Shown here: piece by piece, positions 30,401-41,007 of the stretch
Numbering within the stretch: position 1 is the first letter of the stretch
Layout of the letters: each line of letters opens with the position of its first letter
Notes under the pieces: generated by a model
Databases searched by the model: none
Told to the model about the DNA's origin: nothing
What the model saw: the letters and a program-made list of their open reading frames with translations, nothing else
Assembly (NCBI RefSeq): GCF_030348765.1
Contig: NZ_JAUCEU010000007.1
Coordinates: 3,289,501 to 3,353,500 of the forward strand
DNA length: 64,000 nt
Source: Neobacillus sp. CF12
Lineage (GTDB): Bacteria > Bacillota > Bacilli > Bacillales > Cytobacillaceae
Reading direction: 5' to 3'
Program-made: the position numbers and the translations under genes

Positions 30401-30651
30401 AATTGATTTCGAAGTTCATCTGGCCAGCCTCCGGTAATATTAGCAAACCAAACGAGCGCCGTTCCCCAGCCATCAAATGGCTGATGCTGATAACTTGGAT
30501 CTAATTTAATCGTTTCCACTCCGGTGTTAACTTCGGCAGCGGTTTCATTTGCAGAAGCCGAATGTGGTATTGCCGGTGAAAGAATCCCCACTAGAAGCAA
30601 TACAATCAAACCATAGATAAAAAACTTTCTTCCATACTCCCCTTGTAACAT
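27472..30651 (-). CDS. Secreted multidomain GH30 enzyme, probable endo-beta-1,6-galactanase
   Basis: 1059 residues. A signal peptide ends at SASA (about residue 35). A GH30 domain follows (about 45-430) with QPFDGWGTAL, RYNIGGGDS, the acid/base in LSPINEPN (Glu233) and the nucleophile in LWMSEVDLS (Glu332). The RYNIGGG and NEPN context resembles the endo-beta-1,6-galactanase subfamily more than xylanases or glucosylceramidases. Next are a beta-sandwich, a ricin-type lectin domain (about 535-670), two bacterial Ig-like domains (VPKKKTAPVLP and IKTIPGAAPELP units), a discoidin/CBM32-like module (about 815-960) and a C-terminal cadherin-like domain. No LPXTG anchor is present. The ATG at 30651 has GGGAGG eight bases upstream; the preceding TTG is less likely. 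This is the main extracellular depolymerase of the locus. Confidence 0.88.
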   Translation of the reverse strand: MLQGEYGRKFFIYGLIVLLLVGILSPAIPHSASANETAAEVNTGVETIKLDPSYQHQPFDGWGTALVWFANITGGWPDELRNQLADDLFGEEGLNFNIARYNIGGGDSPETEPYMRKGGAVPGFWNRPADVQPGIENWWNPENPNHWNWDADANQRWWLEAAKERGADTFEAFSNSAPYFMTQSGYVSGNWDPWKDNLKSDQYEEFATYLTTVVDRLQKDMEIEFKTLSPINEPNTGYWRALGRQEGSNWSHASQQKIINEVKKQLDEKQLTTVVSGMDETNPQKFRQNWEQYSPETRANIGQLNVHTYWPEEQTGVRDLAKISGKRLWMSEVDLSPGGYGQNHEDIRTGLGLSERITTDIQKLEPEAWVLWQSIEDEVNMRPEHENGNWGLIQVDFDPEDFSKVTIYKNKKYYAMGNYSKFIRPGAQVINSNSTSTLAAIDKQKESVVIVYTNNSTEEKALNFDLSGFGTVKENAEAIPYVTSATKNIAQGSAIKIADKKLSATVEPQSITTFVVSNVSGVNSEQSVVDYEEEYLLINKHSNKALDISSDNQTVVQKTTLHEKESQSWKIQKVTDGYSNTERYQIVHPATGRILGSSNGAAILQDDKDQVNQQWTLSTYGNGEFTFVNVGNGQLLEIGGQSIAEDAKATLWQPNAGNNQVWQLVKADIVKVEHTNVTVPKKKTAPVLPHEVTAVYGNGDRVVKEVVWDEIDPKLYAKENVFTVEGTVEHTEIKAIATVTVSKIESFEPVKIKTIPGAAPELPKEVAVKLANGSDGKVEVRWDEIDPLLYADYGKFTVSGKNPYSPVKAIAQIQVTEDALENLSLRSGTKAGASFTGMYDKPENMIDGMISSVRWTNWDPNTWRPEDTVTIDLGTEETISKVDFHFYDDFGGTRPAETLYLQYWDGSNWIDIEGTQTNVDARKEVNISFEPIVTSKVRAMMTAMPKTCIAISELMVWGEGETSVPRVGEDASLESILINGQPLQDFKTDTFSYQVEMNGRIHKELKVEGITSDILAKTEIKLPETLPGEAVITVTSEDGKQQKTYTIKFVNEEGTLVGQ

Positions 30652-30856
30652 CAATATATCCTCCCTTTTTTAGGTAATCTCTTGATGTTCGTATTCTAAG
30701 TTGGATGACAATATCTAAAATCTGCAGATCATGCAGTTTTTCAGATCAAGGTAATCACCCCCTTAAATGAAGAGTTAGCTTATCTTATAGGTCTACATAT
30801 TCAGAATATTCAGACATAGAAAGACAAAAGTATATCTTTTTACCTGCTAATTTAAC

Positions 30857-30888
30857 TGTGAAGAGGCCGTTCCCCGGCACTCTTCACA
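30857..30888 (-). terminator. Hairpin after the LacZ-type beta-galactosidase gene
   Basis: TGTGAAGAG pairs with CTCTTCACA, with an inner GCCG/CGGC helix and a one-base bulge, 5 bases after the stop. There is no T-run, so it may stabilise the 3' end or terminate only partly. The remaining roughly 200 bases to the GH30 gene contain no convincing gene; a direct repeat ATTCAGAATATTCAGA lies near 30800. Confidence 0.5.
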
Positions 30889-30893
30889 AACTA

Positions 30894-33953
<3,060 letters not shown>

Positions 33954-33956
33954 TTA

Positions 33957-34775
33957 CTATTTTACAGAACCCATCATACCCGCAACAAAATGCTTTTGCA
34001 TGATAAAGAAAATTAGTGCTGCTGGCAGGGTTGCAATAACGATGGCTGTCATAATAACACCAAAGTCGGGTGAATAACTTGAACCTAGGTTAGAAATCAG
34101 CAATGGAATCGTCTGATTTTCTGGAGACTGAAGTACAACCAGCGGCCATAAGTAGCTGTTCCAGCTTGCCATGAACGTAATGATTGCAGCTGCTGCATAG
34201 GTTGTTTTCATTGTTGGAATATAAATTCTGAAAAACACACCTAACTCCGTTAAACCGTCAATCCTTCCTGCTTCAAGGATGTCCTTTGGAAACATTTTCG
34301 TGCTTTGTCTAAAGAAAAAGATCAGAAAGGCGGTTGTAACCGTCGGTAAAATAACTGCTGAAATAGTATCGATACCAATTATCGGTGTCGTTTGTGAAAT
34401 CGTTCCAAACATACGGAATAACGGAACCATTAATGCTGCAAATGGTATCATCATCGAAAGCAATAGGAAGTTAAACACGTAGTCCTTTGCTTTACTTTGG
34501 TAAATTTCAAATCCGTAACCAGCCAATGAAGCAATCAGCATCCCTAGCACGGTTGTAATAATCGAGATTTTTGCTGAATTCATTAATGCTGGAACGAGAT
34601 CAACTGTACTCAATAGATTGTTTAAGTTCTCCATAAAATGGGTGCCTGGTAATAACCTGCCTTTTGTGACATCAACTGATTTGTTCGTTGAACTGACAAT
34701 CATCCATAAAAATGGAAAAATCGAAATGATAGCAGCAATCGTTAGAAATCCATAACCGAAGACTTTTTTAAGCAT
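33957..34775 (-). CDS. Sugar ABC transporter permease (LacG/MalG class)
   Basis: 272 residues, six membrane spans, CUT1 family. The EAA docking loop reads DILEAGRIDGLTELGVFFRIYIPTM. The ATG at 34775 overlaps the end of the partner permease by 8 bases and has AGGTG upstream; a GTG at 34784 gives only a three-residue extension and a worse ribosome site. It is followed by the LacZ-type gene, so the pair should import beta-galactosides. It ends GMMGSVK, as MalG-like proteins do. Confidence 0.92.
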   Translation of the reverse strand: MLKKVFGYGFLTIAAIISIFPFLWMIVSSTNKSVDVTKGRLLPGTHFMENLNNLLSTVDLVPALMNSAKISIITTVLGMLIASLAGYGFEIYQSKAKDYVFNFLLLSMMIPFAALMVPLFRMFGTISQTTPIIGIDTISAVILPTVTTAFLIFFFRQSTKMFPKDILEAGRIDGLTELGVFFRIYIPTMKTTYAAAAIITFMASWNSYLWPLVVLQSPENQTIPLLISNLGSSYSPDFGVIMTAIVIATLPAALIFFIMQKHFVAGMMGSVK

Positions 34776-35691
34776 TTTTATCACCTGCCACTTTAAACTG
34801 AATAATAGAGAAGATCACAATCAGAATCACAATCGCGTATGAAACAGTAGCCGCATAACCAAAGTCCGGAGTATATTTAAAGGATAGATTGTAAATATAC
34901 TGGGAGATGGTCATTGTTGCATTCCCAGGTCCACCCGCCGTAATATTCATAACCTCATCGAACAACTGAAGCGTACCAATGGTGGAAGTAATCGAAGTAA
35001 ACAAAATAATTGGTTTTAACATTGGAATGGTAATCTTGAAAAAGGTTTGAATGGGTGAAGCCCCGTCTATTTTCGCCGCTTCATAAATAGATTGATCGAC
35101 GTTTTGCAGTGCAGATAGATAGAAAATCATATTATAGCCAGTCCAGCGCCATGTAATTGCAGCAATGATTGTGATTTTTGCCCAGAACGGGTCTGTTAAC
35201 CATTGAATCGGTTCTGCAATCAGGGACAGTTTCATTAACATAATGTTTACGATGCCATCTTGCCCAAACAAATATTTGAACGTAACAGAATAGGCAACTA
35301 GTGAGGTTACACATGGTAAAAAGATGGCTGTTCGGAAAAAACCTTTAAACTTTAACGCTTTATCATTTAGTAGAACGGATATGAATAAAGCTAGAATAAT
35401 CATAATTGGTACTTGAATGATTAAATAAACGACTGTATTCTTTACCGTGGTCAGAAATACTGGGTCTTTTAATAATCGTGCATAATTTTCGAGGCCGACA
35501 AATGTTAAGTTTGTTCCCCTGCCGGATTGTAATGACATCATGAACGCTTGAATCATCGGGTAAAAGTAAAATAAACAAATCATTACAGCAGCAACAGCAA
35601 CAAATGACCAGCCGATAGCTGTGTTTTTCATTCGAAGACCCCGAGTGGATTTAACTGTCTGTATGGGTGGGTTAGCTTTTGCAGGTATCAC
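34768..35691 (-). CDS. Sugar ABC transporter permease (LacF/MalF class)
   Basis: 307 residues, starting from a GTG (35691) with AAGGAG upstream at a slightly long spacing (about 10-12 bases). The first roughly 20 residues are polar, followed by a span (IGWSFVAVAAVMICLFYFYP) and five more. The EAA motif is YEAAKIDGASPIQTFFKITIPML. It sits directly downstream of the 229-bp repeat element and an RNA hairpin that separate it from the binding-protein gene, with no obvious promoter in between. Transcription probably reads through the repeat. Confidence 0.92.
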   Translation of the reverse strand: MIPAKANPPIQTVKSTRGLRMKNTAIGWSFVAVAAVMICLFYFYPMIQAFMMSLQSGRGTNLTFVGLENYARLLKDPVFLTTVKNTVVYLIIQVPIMIILALFISVLLNDKALKFKGFFRTAIFLPCVTSLVAYSVTFKYLFGQDGIVNIMLMKLSLIAEPIQWLTDPFWAKITIIAAITWRWTGYNMIFYLSALQNVDQSIYEAAKIDGASPIQTFFKITIPMLKPIILFTSITSTIGTLQLFDEVMNITAGGPGNATMTISQYIYNLSFKYTPDFGYAATVSYAIVILIVIFSIIQFKVAGDKNA

Positions 35692-35740
35692 ATCAAGTCA
35701 GCTCCTTACCTAGTTATGTTTTTTCTCGTTTGAATTTTTT

Positions 35741-35969
35741 GGCTGTGTTAATCTTGTCTGGTTATTTCCGCTCCAGGCACTTCGCTTTCCGCGGGCGGTA
35801 CGTGGAGCCTCCTCGGCGCTTAAGCGCCTGCGGGGTCTCCACTGCCCCGTCCTCCCGCAGGACGTTGAATAAGCTTCAGTGAATATGCACCGCACGAAGA
35901 AAATGCGATAGCATTTTCGAGGATCTACGTGCCTTCCGCTCCAAATAACCATTTTGCTATAACACAGCC
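35741..35969. repeat. Palindromic dispersed repeat, copy A (229 bp)
   Basis: Bounded by perfect 10-bp terminal inverted repeats GGCTGTGTTA / TAACACAGCC. Inside is a second inverted pair, TGGTTATTT (35759-35767) with AAATAACCA (35943-35951), and a hairpin AAAATGC-GATA-GCATTTT. A 33-bp block at 35891-35923 is identical to 47975-48007 in copy B. The GC-rich core differs in composition from flanking DNA. It encodes no convincing protein. This is a MITE-like or structured-RNA-like non-autonomous repeat. The element and the adjacent hairpin fill the 377-bp gap between the binding-protein and permease genes. Confidence 0.85.
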
Positions 35970-35979
35970 CTTAATATAA

Positions 35980-36054
35980 AAGCCTCGAAATCTCGCCTGA
36001 CACTTAATCGCTCCACTAAACCGAAGAGGAGAAGCCGGCGAGTACCCGAGGCTT
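35980..36054 (-). other. Structured intercistronic RNA after the binding-protein gene
   Basis: Three nested helices: AAGCCTCG/CGAGGCTT (35980-35987 with 36047-36054), CTCGCC/GGCGAG (35992-35997 with 36037-36042) and CTCC/GGAG (36011-36014 with 36028-36031), separated by internal loops. On the minus strand the outer helix is followed by TTTTATATT. It lies 15 bases after the stop. It probably acts as an attenuator; the internal loops leave room for something more specialised. Confidence 0.6.
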
Positions 36055-36068
36055 ACACTCTTATTAAA

Positions 36069-37352
36069 TTATTTTACTTGTGTTTCAGCTTGGCCTTGAG
36101 CGTCTTCTAACGCTTTATCAAGATCTTTACCTTTAATGTAGTTTTGTGCTTCTACTGCAAGAATGTCTTCAATTGCATAGGTGTGTAAACCGAAGTTTAC
36201 TTGTGGAATTTCAGCAGTCCAGTTTGCGAAATCAGCAATGATTTTCTGTCCGCCAAAGAACTCGTCTGCAGCTTGGTAAGCTTCACCTTCAGAGGCTGGC
36301 TTATACGTTCCAATTGCACCAATTTCTTTATTGATTGTTTGATAGAACTCAACGTTTGATCCAAACGTTTTTGCTAGGAAATCTGCTGCTTTTTCTTTCC
36401 CTGGTACATTCAGAACATACCATGAGCTTCCGCCTAAGTTTGAAGCATTAACAGAATTATCTACGCCAGGAAGTGTTGGGAATGGTACAACCGCCCATTT
36501 TCCAGCTTGTGAAGCTTCCGCTTTAATGGAAGGAGTAATCCAGTTACCTGTTGGCACAGTTGCAACTTCACCGCTATTAAAGCCAGCTAAGAATTGGCTC
36601 CAGTCAGATACAGGTTTCACTAAATCCGCGTCTAAAAGCTTTTTATACGTTTCAAAAGCAACTTTTAATGCTTCATTGTCTGCCAAGTTAGGTGTTACAC
36701 CATCTTCTTCTAAGTACCATGAACCAGCCGTTTGGATCATCATACGAATCAAGCCAAGGTCATTTGGATCTTGTGTTAACATTTGTTTGCCAGTTGTTTC
36801 TTTAACTTTTTTACCAATTTCAATGTACTTGTCCCAGTCGATGTTTTGTAGATCTTCAACTGTATAACCAGCTTGCTCTAAATAATCTGTTCTTACATAT
36901 AATCCTGTTACTCCAGTATCAAATGGAAGACCATAGTTTTTACCTTCAAAGCTTGTTGGAGCAATTTTATAATCAGCAAAATCTTCTGCTTTAAATGATC
37001 CAGTCATTTCGTGGAACATGTCAGGATATGCTTGTAGGAAACTTTGTGCTCGATAGTCTTCAATTAACACAACATTCGGAAGACCTTTAGTCGTACCAGA
37101 GCTCAAGCTTGTGTTTAGCTTTTGAATAATGTCATCTTGAGCATTTTCAATAATTTCAATCTCTACATCTTTATTTTCATATGCTTCTTTTGCTAAGTTC
37201 ATCGCTTTAATGTTGAAATTTGGATCCCATGCCCACACGGTTATCTTATTTGTATCTTTTGCATCTCCGGAAGTATCTTTTGTTTCTGACCCCGAAGAAC
37301 AGGCAGTCAATAACAGTAGGCTTACTAAAAATAGAGCAAGTACTTTCTTCAT
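36069..37352 (-). CDS. Sugar-binding lipoprotein of the beta-galactoside importer
   Basis: 427 residues, SBP_bac_1 family, signal peptide with lipobox LTACS (Cys18). Mature motifs include VWAWDPNFNIKAMNLAKEAYENKD, YGLPFDTGVTGLYVRTDYLEQAGYT and VPTGNWITPSIKAEA. A GGGGG site precedes the ATG. Upstream lie a cre-like site and direct repeats that could bind the adjacent YesN. Genes for its permeases follow after a hairpin and the repeat element. It should deliver galacto-oligosaccharides made by the GH30 enzyme, given lacZ in the same unit; ligand is inferred. Confidence 0.92.
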   Translation of the reverse strand: MKKVLALFLVSLLLLTACSSGSETKDTSGDAKDTNKITVWAWDPNFNIKAMNLAKEAYENKDVEIEIIENAQDDIIQKLNTSLSSGTTKGLPNVVLIEDYRAQSFLQAYPDMFHEMTGSFKAEDFADYKIAPTSFEGKNYGLPFDTGVTGLYVRTDYLEQAGYTVEDLQNIDWDKYIEIGKKVKETTGKQMLTQDPNDLGLIRMMIQTAGSWYLEEDGVTPNLADNEALKVAFETYKKLLDADLVKPVSDWSQFLAGFNSGEVATVPTGNWITPSIKAEASQAGKWAVVPFPTLPGVDNSVNASNLGGSSWYVLNVPGKEKAADFLAKTFGSNVEFYQTINKEIGAIGTYKPASEGEAYQAADEFFGGQKIIADFANWTAEIPQVNFGLHTYAIEDILAVEAQNYIKGKDLDKALEDAQGQAETQVK

Positions 37353-37385
37353 TGATATTCCCCCAAGTGATAATTTTATTTGTGT

Positions 37386-37399
37386 TGTAAGCGCTATCC
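37386..37399. promoter_or_regulatory. cre-like site upstream of the binding-protein gene
   Basis: TGTAAGCGCTATCC matches cre (TGNAANCGNWNNCA) apart from the last base, and contains the GCGC centre. It lies 34 bases upstream of the binding-protein start at 37352. CcpA control is inferred. Confidence 0.6.
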
Positions 37400-37462
37400 G
37401 TCTTACATTTCCTATGTTAGCACCAGCCCGGGGTTAACTGTTAGGACGATATTTTTAATATC

Positions 37463-37541
37463 TTGTATTATTTTCAGATAATTGGTCGCGTTTTCATTTT
37501 GACATTTGTACTATTTTTAGATTCTTGGATTATTTTTGAAT
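37463..37541. promoter_or_regulatory. Direct repeats, candidate YesN-binding sites
   Basis: Three similar 17-mers in the same orientation: TTGTATTATTTTCAGAT (37463), TTGTACTATTTTTAGAT (37506) and TTGGATTATTTTTGAAT (37525, running into the kinase 3' end). Offsets are 43 and 19 bp. Direct repeats of this kind upstream of a binding-protein gene fit binding by an AraC-type regulator; the neighbouring YesN gene is the obvious candidate. Confidence 0.45.
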
Positions 37542-39287
37542 CGGTAGTGTTATCCGGACCTTTGTCCCTTCACCAAGACTGCTTGCGATGGTAACTCCAT
37601 ATTCTTCACCGTAAATTAATTGAATACGCTCATGTACATTTCTTACCCCAATTCCGGAGAAATGCTGCTGCTTACGCCTCGTGTTTGGAAGATTGTTATC
37701 CTCTGAAACTTCCATTCCGTCACCATTATCGATTACTTCACAAATCAAGGTATTCCCGTCCTGCCAAACAAGAACATTGATAAATCCTGCAGGCTTACGG
37801 ATAAATCCATGGAAAAAGGAGTTTTCCATAAAAGGCTGAAGAATCAGTTTCGGGATTTGCAGGTCCATGCAATCAGGCGTAACAAAATAGTTTACTTTAA
37901 TCCGATCACCATAGCGTTTTTGATTAATTAATACATAATTCCTTAAATTATCCATTTCCTGTTTAACCGTAATGGTTTCACTGACATTACCTATCGTGTT
38001 TTGCAGCAAGGAAATAAATGCATTAATCGTCGCTTCCGTTTCTTCTTTTCCGCCCTGTTGGACCATGAATTTAATGGATGTTAATGTATTGTATAAAAAA
38101 TGCGGGTTAATTTGCTGCTGAAGAGCAGCCAGTTCCGCATTCCGCTGATTTTTTTGTGAGACGACGAGCTGGTCCACATACTCATGAAGCTCATCCAGCA
38201 TCGAGTTAAATGCATTCCCGATTTGTCTTGTTTCATACGTCCCTGAAACAGTTACATACTTATCAAACTCGTGTTTAGAAGTACTCTCAATTTGCTTCAC
38301 CAGCTTTGATAAAGAGTTGGTCATTCTTCTTGAAGCGAAGAACACAATAATCAGCGCAACAAACACAATCCCCATCGAAATTAGCACGATCTGCTTCTTA
38401 TCAATTAAGGTGCCAAAGGCTGTTTTTTTATCGATAATATTAAACATATACATTTCAAAAGATGGGAGGTACTCCATCAAGATGATTTGTTCTTTTCCTA
38501 AAAAGTCCTTAATAATGTAATCTTTTGGTTCAGATACTATTTCCTCGGCGTAGCGAAGCAGTTCCTCAGACTTTTCGCCAATCAGCTTTGACTGATCGCT
38601 CGACATAATAACTCCAGATTTGTTTACTAAGAATACATGATTACCAGGACTTGTGTAGCTGGAGTAAAACTCCCTGAATTCATTTTCTTTAATAGCAAAA
38701 TACATCGTTCCATAGACATTTCCAGAAGTTCGTTCCATTAACGCTTTCGAAGTGACAATATAACGTCCATCCTCTTTATCCGGACGTTCGTCGTATTGGT
38801 ACATCAACCGCTTAGGCTCCCTAAGCGTATTCTTGGTAATGTCACCGGTCTTCAATTCATCATCGGTAATGGGCCAATAGGACCGGTCGGTCGCATAAAT
38901 GATTCCATTTATCCCCGTGACAAGGATGCTTGTCTCGTATGTGTCCACATTAGACTCTATTCGATTCATCTGCTGACCCAACGTATAATAAGCATTCATT
39001 CGCTGGACATTTGTGCCCTCTTCTGTAAGGATTCTCTTTATGGTGCCGCTCTGCAATAAATTGTTAGACGCAATAACCACTGAATAATTATATGTCTCGA
39101 AACTATCTTTCACCTGATCCATCACTTTCGCATTGGTGATACTGAATTTTTCAAAAAAGAAGTCTTCTGACATCCGAATCGTTGTCCACGTTATCGTGAC
39201 TGAAACGGTAGTAATGATGATCACACTAATTAGAAACATGGTAATAAATAAATTATTATGTCTAAACCGTTCAGGAATAAATCTCAT
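37530..39287 (-). CDS. Sensor histidine kinase (YesM type) of the beta-galactoside system
   Basis: 585 residues. A first membrane span (LFITMFLISVIIITTVSVTITW) is followed by a roughly 250-residue extracellular, Cache-like sensor (contains DRSYWPITDD and GNVYGTMYFAIKENEF). The second span is VLISMGIVFVALIIVFF. HAMP, a coiled coil, the His box NPHFLYNTLTS and an ATPase domain (MENSFFHG, DNGDGM, GIGVRNVHERI) follow. I start at the ATG at 39287, 14 bases after the regulator stop. The longer frame to a TTG at 39371 would overlap the regulator's conserved C-terminus and lacks a ribosome site. Upstream is its YesN partner and downstream the binding-protein gene, so it senses substrate or receptor state and induces uptake. 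Confidence 0.92.
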   Translation of the reverse strand: MRFIPERFRHNNLFITMFLISVIIITTVSVTITWTTIRMSEDFFFEKFSITNAKVMDQVKDSFETYNYSVVIASNNLLQSGTIKRILTEEGTNVQRMNAYYTLGQQMNRIESNVDTYETSILVTGINGIIYATDRSYWPITDDELKTGDITKNTLREPKRLMYQYDERPDKEDGRYIVTSKALMERTSGNVYGTMYFAIKENEFREFYSSYTSPGNHVFLVNKSGVIMSSDQSKLIGEKSEELLRYAEEIVSEPKDYIIKDFLGKEQIILMEYLPSFEMYMFNIIDKKTAFGTLIDKKQIVLISMGIVFVALIIVFFASRRMTNSLSKLVKQIESTSKHEFDKYVTVSGTYETRQIGNAFNSMLDELHEYVDQLVVSQKNQRNAELAALQQQINPHFLYNTLTSIKFMVQQGGKEETEATINAFISLLQNTIGNVSETITVKQEMDNLRNYVLINQKRYGDRIKVNYFVTPDCMDLQIPKLILQPFMENSFFHGFIRKPAGFINVLVWQDGNTLICEVIDNGDGMEVSEDNNLPNTRRKQQHFSGIGVRNVHERIQLIYGEEYGVTIASSLGEGTKVRITLPIQK

Positions 39288-39301
39288 CTTAATACCATCT
39301 C

Positions 39302-40819
39302 TTATCTCGTGTTTTGTTTTCTTCGATATTGACTTGGTGACAGACCTGTCATTTTTTTGAACACTTTGCAAAAATAACTGTGATCAGAATAACCAACCAT
39401 TCCACTAATTTCAGAAATCGTTGCCCTTCCCTCAACAAGAAGCTTTGATGCTTCTTCAATCCGAATCCGATTAATATACTCAATAAACCCTTCACGATTA
39501 TGAGTTGAAAAATAACTTGATAAATAGGAAGGATTAAAATGAAAATGCTTCGCAACATCTGTAAGGGTTAGCGGTTCCGCATAATGTTCCTTGATATATT
39601 CCAGCAACTTTTTCATATTTTGATTATCGAGATGAGTTTGGGAAGAAGAAATACATTGCTTTGCTTCCGTAATAAACCTGTTTAATTGGTCTTTTACCTC
39701 TATTGCAGTTTGTGCTTCTTCAATCGACTTAAAATAGGAATACTTGGCATGATCCAATTCCTTTACGTCGTACTCCATGTTTCCGAGGAGAACCGTAATG
39801 TTAAAGACAATGTTGCCGATAAAAGCCTTGTATTCGTAAACATCTAATGTGTAACAGTTAGATAGTGCTGTTACATGTTCCTGTAAATAGTTAAAAGCAT
39901 CTTCAAAGTTCTTCCGCTTAAACTCACCTGTAAACCAATCTAAATTAAAACTGTCACACTGCGGCTCTGGATAAGGTAAATCCTTTTCCATCAATAGGTG
40001 CTGCTCGGAAAAATAAAAACGATAATTCAAAAGTTTTACCAGACATTCTTTGTATATAACTGTTAACTGTGAGAAGTCCGTGAATGTTTTACTAAGTGCA
40101 AAACCATACCCGTCCATTGATTCCCCAAGCTGCTTAACATATTTAATGAACTTAGTGAAATCATCTCCGTTTACAAGAACGATATTTTGATCGTAATGAA
40201 AGGAATAATCTTCTCGCCCAAACTCAGCTTCAAATTTCCCCTTAAGATGATTAGGTAATTCTGTTTCCCCGCTTTGTAAACCAACACCTAATAAACAAAA
40301 TTTGCGATAAGGAAACACTTCAGAAATTTTCTCAACATCATAATTCACTTCATATCCTGCTATCAATTTCTTAATAATTTGCCCGACGGAGAGATCCGCA
40401 GCAACCTGCTTGTCCATCATTTGAAGGGACGGAATTCGCTCAGCAGCGGCCTTCAACGCTTTCAAGAGCCCCTTCGACTCAAGTTTCGGCTTAAGAATAT
40501 AATCAACTACTCCACTTTGAAAAGTGGAGCGGACATAATCAAACTCTCCAAAACTACTTAGGATAATTACTTCAATTTCCGGATAGCGTTCCTTGACAAT
40601 TCTCGTTAATTCTTCACCATCCATAATCGGCATTACGATATCAGTGATCAGGATATGAGGATGTTTCATCTCGATTAATTCGAGTGCTTCCATGCCGTTT
40701 GAGGCTTCTCCAACAATTTCGAACCCTTCCTGTTCCCAATTTAAATAATGCTTTATTCCTTGTCTAATTAATTGTTCATCGTCAACAATAAGTACTCTTC
40801 CACGTTCCCCAACTGTCAA
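39302..40819 (-). CDS. AraC-type response regulator (YesN family) of the beta-galactoside system
   Basis: 505 residues with a receiver domain (VLIVDDEQ, phospho-acceptor in ILITDIVMP, YILKPK) and a C-terminal AraC double helix-turn-helix (LTDVAKHFHFNPSYLSSYF; YSDHSYFCKVFKKMTGLSP). The start is a TTG at 40819 with GGAGGG seven bases upstream. It is first in the regulator-kinase-binding protein order, 14 bases ahead of the kinase ATG. An upstream terminator isolates it from the DUF2264 gene, so this system has its own promoter in the 40820-40940 gap. Targets are probably the binding-protein gene and the genes after it. Confidence 0.92.
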   Translation of the reverse strand: MTVGERGRVLIVDDEQLIRQGIKHYLNWEQEGFEIVGEASNGMEALELIEMKHPHILITDIVMPIMDGEELTRIVKERYPEIEVIILSSFGEFDYVRSTFQSGVVDYILKPKLESKGLLKALKAAAERIPSLQMMDKQVAADLSVGQIIKKLIAGYEVNYDVEKISEVFPYRKFCLLGVGLQSGETELPNHLKGKFEAEFGREDYSFHYDQNIVLVNGDDFTKFIKYVKQLGESMDGYGFALSKTFTDFSQLTVIYKECLVKLLNYRFYFSEQHLLMEKDLPYPEPQCDSFNLDWFTGEFKRKNFEDAFNYLQEHVTALSNCYTLDVYEYKAFIGNIVFNITVLLGNMEYDVKELDHAKYSYFKSIEEAQTAIEVKDQLNRFITEAKQCISSSQTHLDNQNMKKLLEYIKEHYAEPLTLTDVAKHFHFNPSYLSSYFSTHNREGFIEYINRIRIEEASKLLVEGRATISEISGMVGYSDHSYFCKVFKKMTGLSPSQYRRKQNTR

Positions 40820-40940
40820 AACCGATCCCTCCAGAGGGTGAAAATAATTTGATACAACCTATTTTATTATAGTTTTTTCATTTTGGGAAAGGTTGAAGAT
40901 AGTACATACTGAAACTGCACAGCACCATACACAAAAAAAA

Positions 40941-40972
40941 AACACCATAATTCGTTTATCAATTATGGTGTT
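40941..40972 (-). terminator. Terminator after the DUF2264 gene
   Basis: AACACCATAATT and AATTATGGTGTT form a perfect 12-bp stem with an 8-nt loop, followed on the minus strand by a run of about ten T. It ends the 47.6-41.0 kb operon. Confidence 0.93.
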
Positions 40973-41007
40973 TACTAATATAATATCCATTAAAACACGC
41001 TGGATCG

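Noticed and set aside
35710..36054. Open frames within repeat A and the similar ones within repeat B (47773-48135), sharing short peptides such as HFAFR
   Set aside because: They arise from the repeated GC-rich DNA itself, lack ribosome sites and change length between copies; I read them as non-coding.
39288..39371. Longer N-terminus for the second YesM kinase beginning at TTG 39371
   Set aside because: It overlaps the conserved AraC domain of the regulator gene and adds a polar tail with no ribosome site; ATG 39287 fits better.
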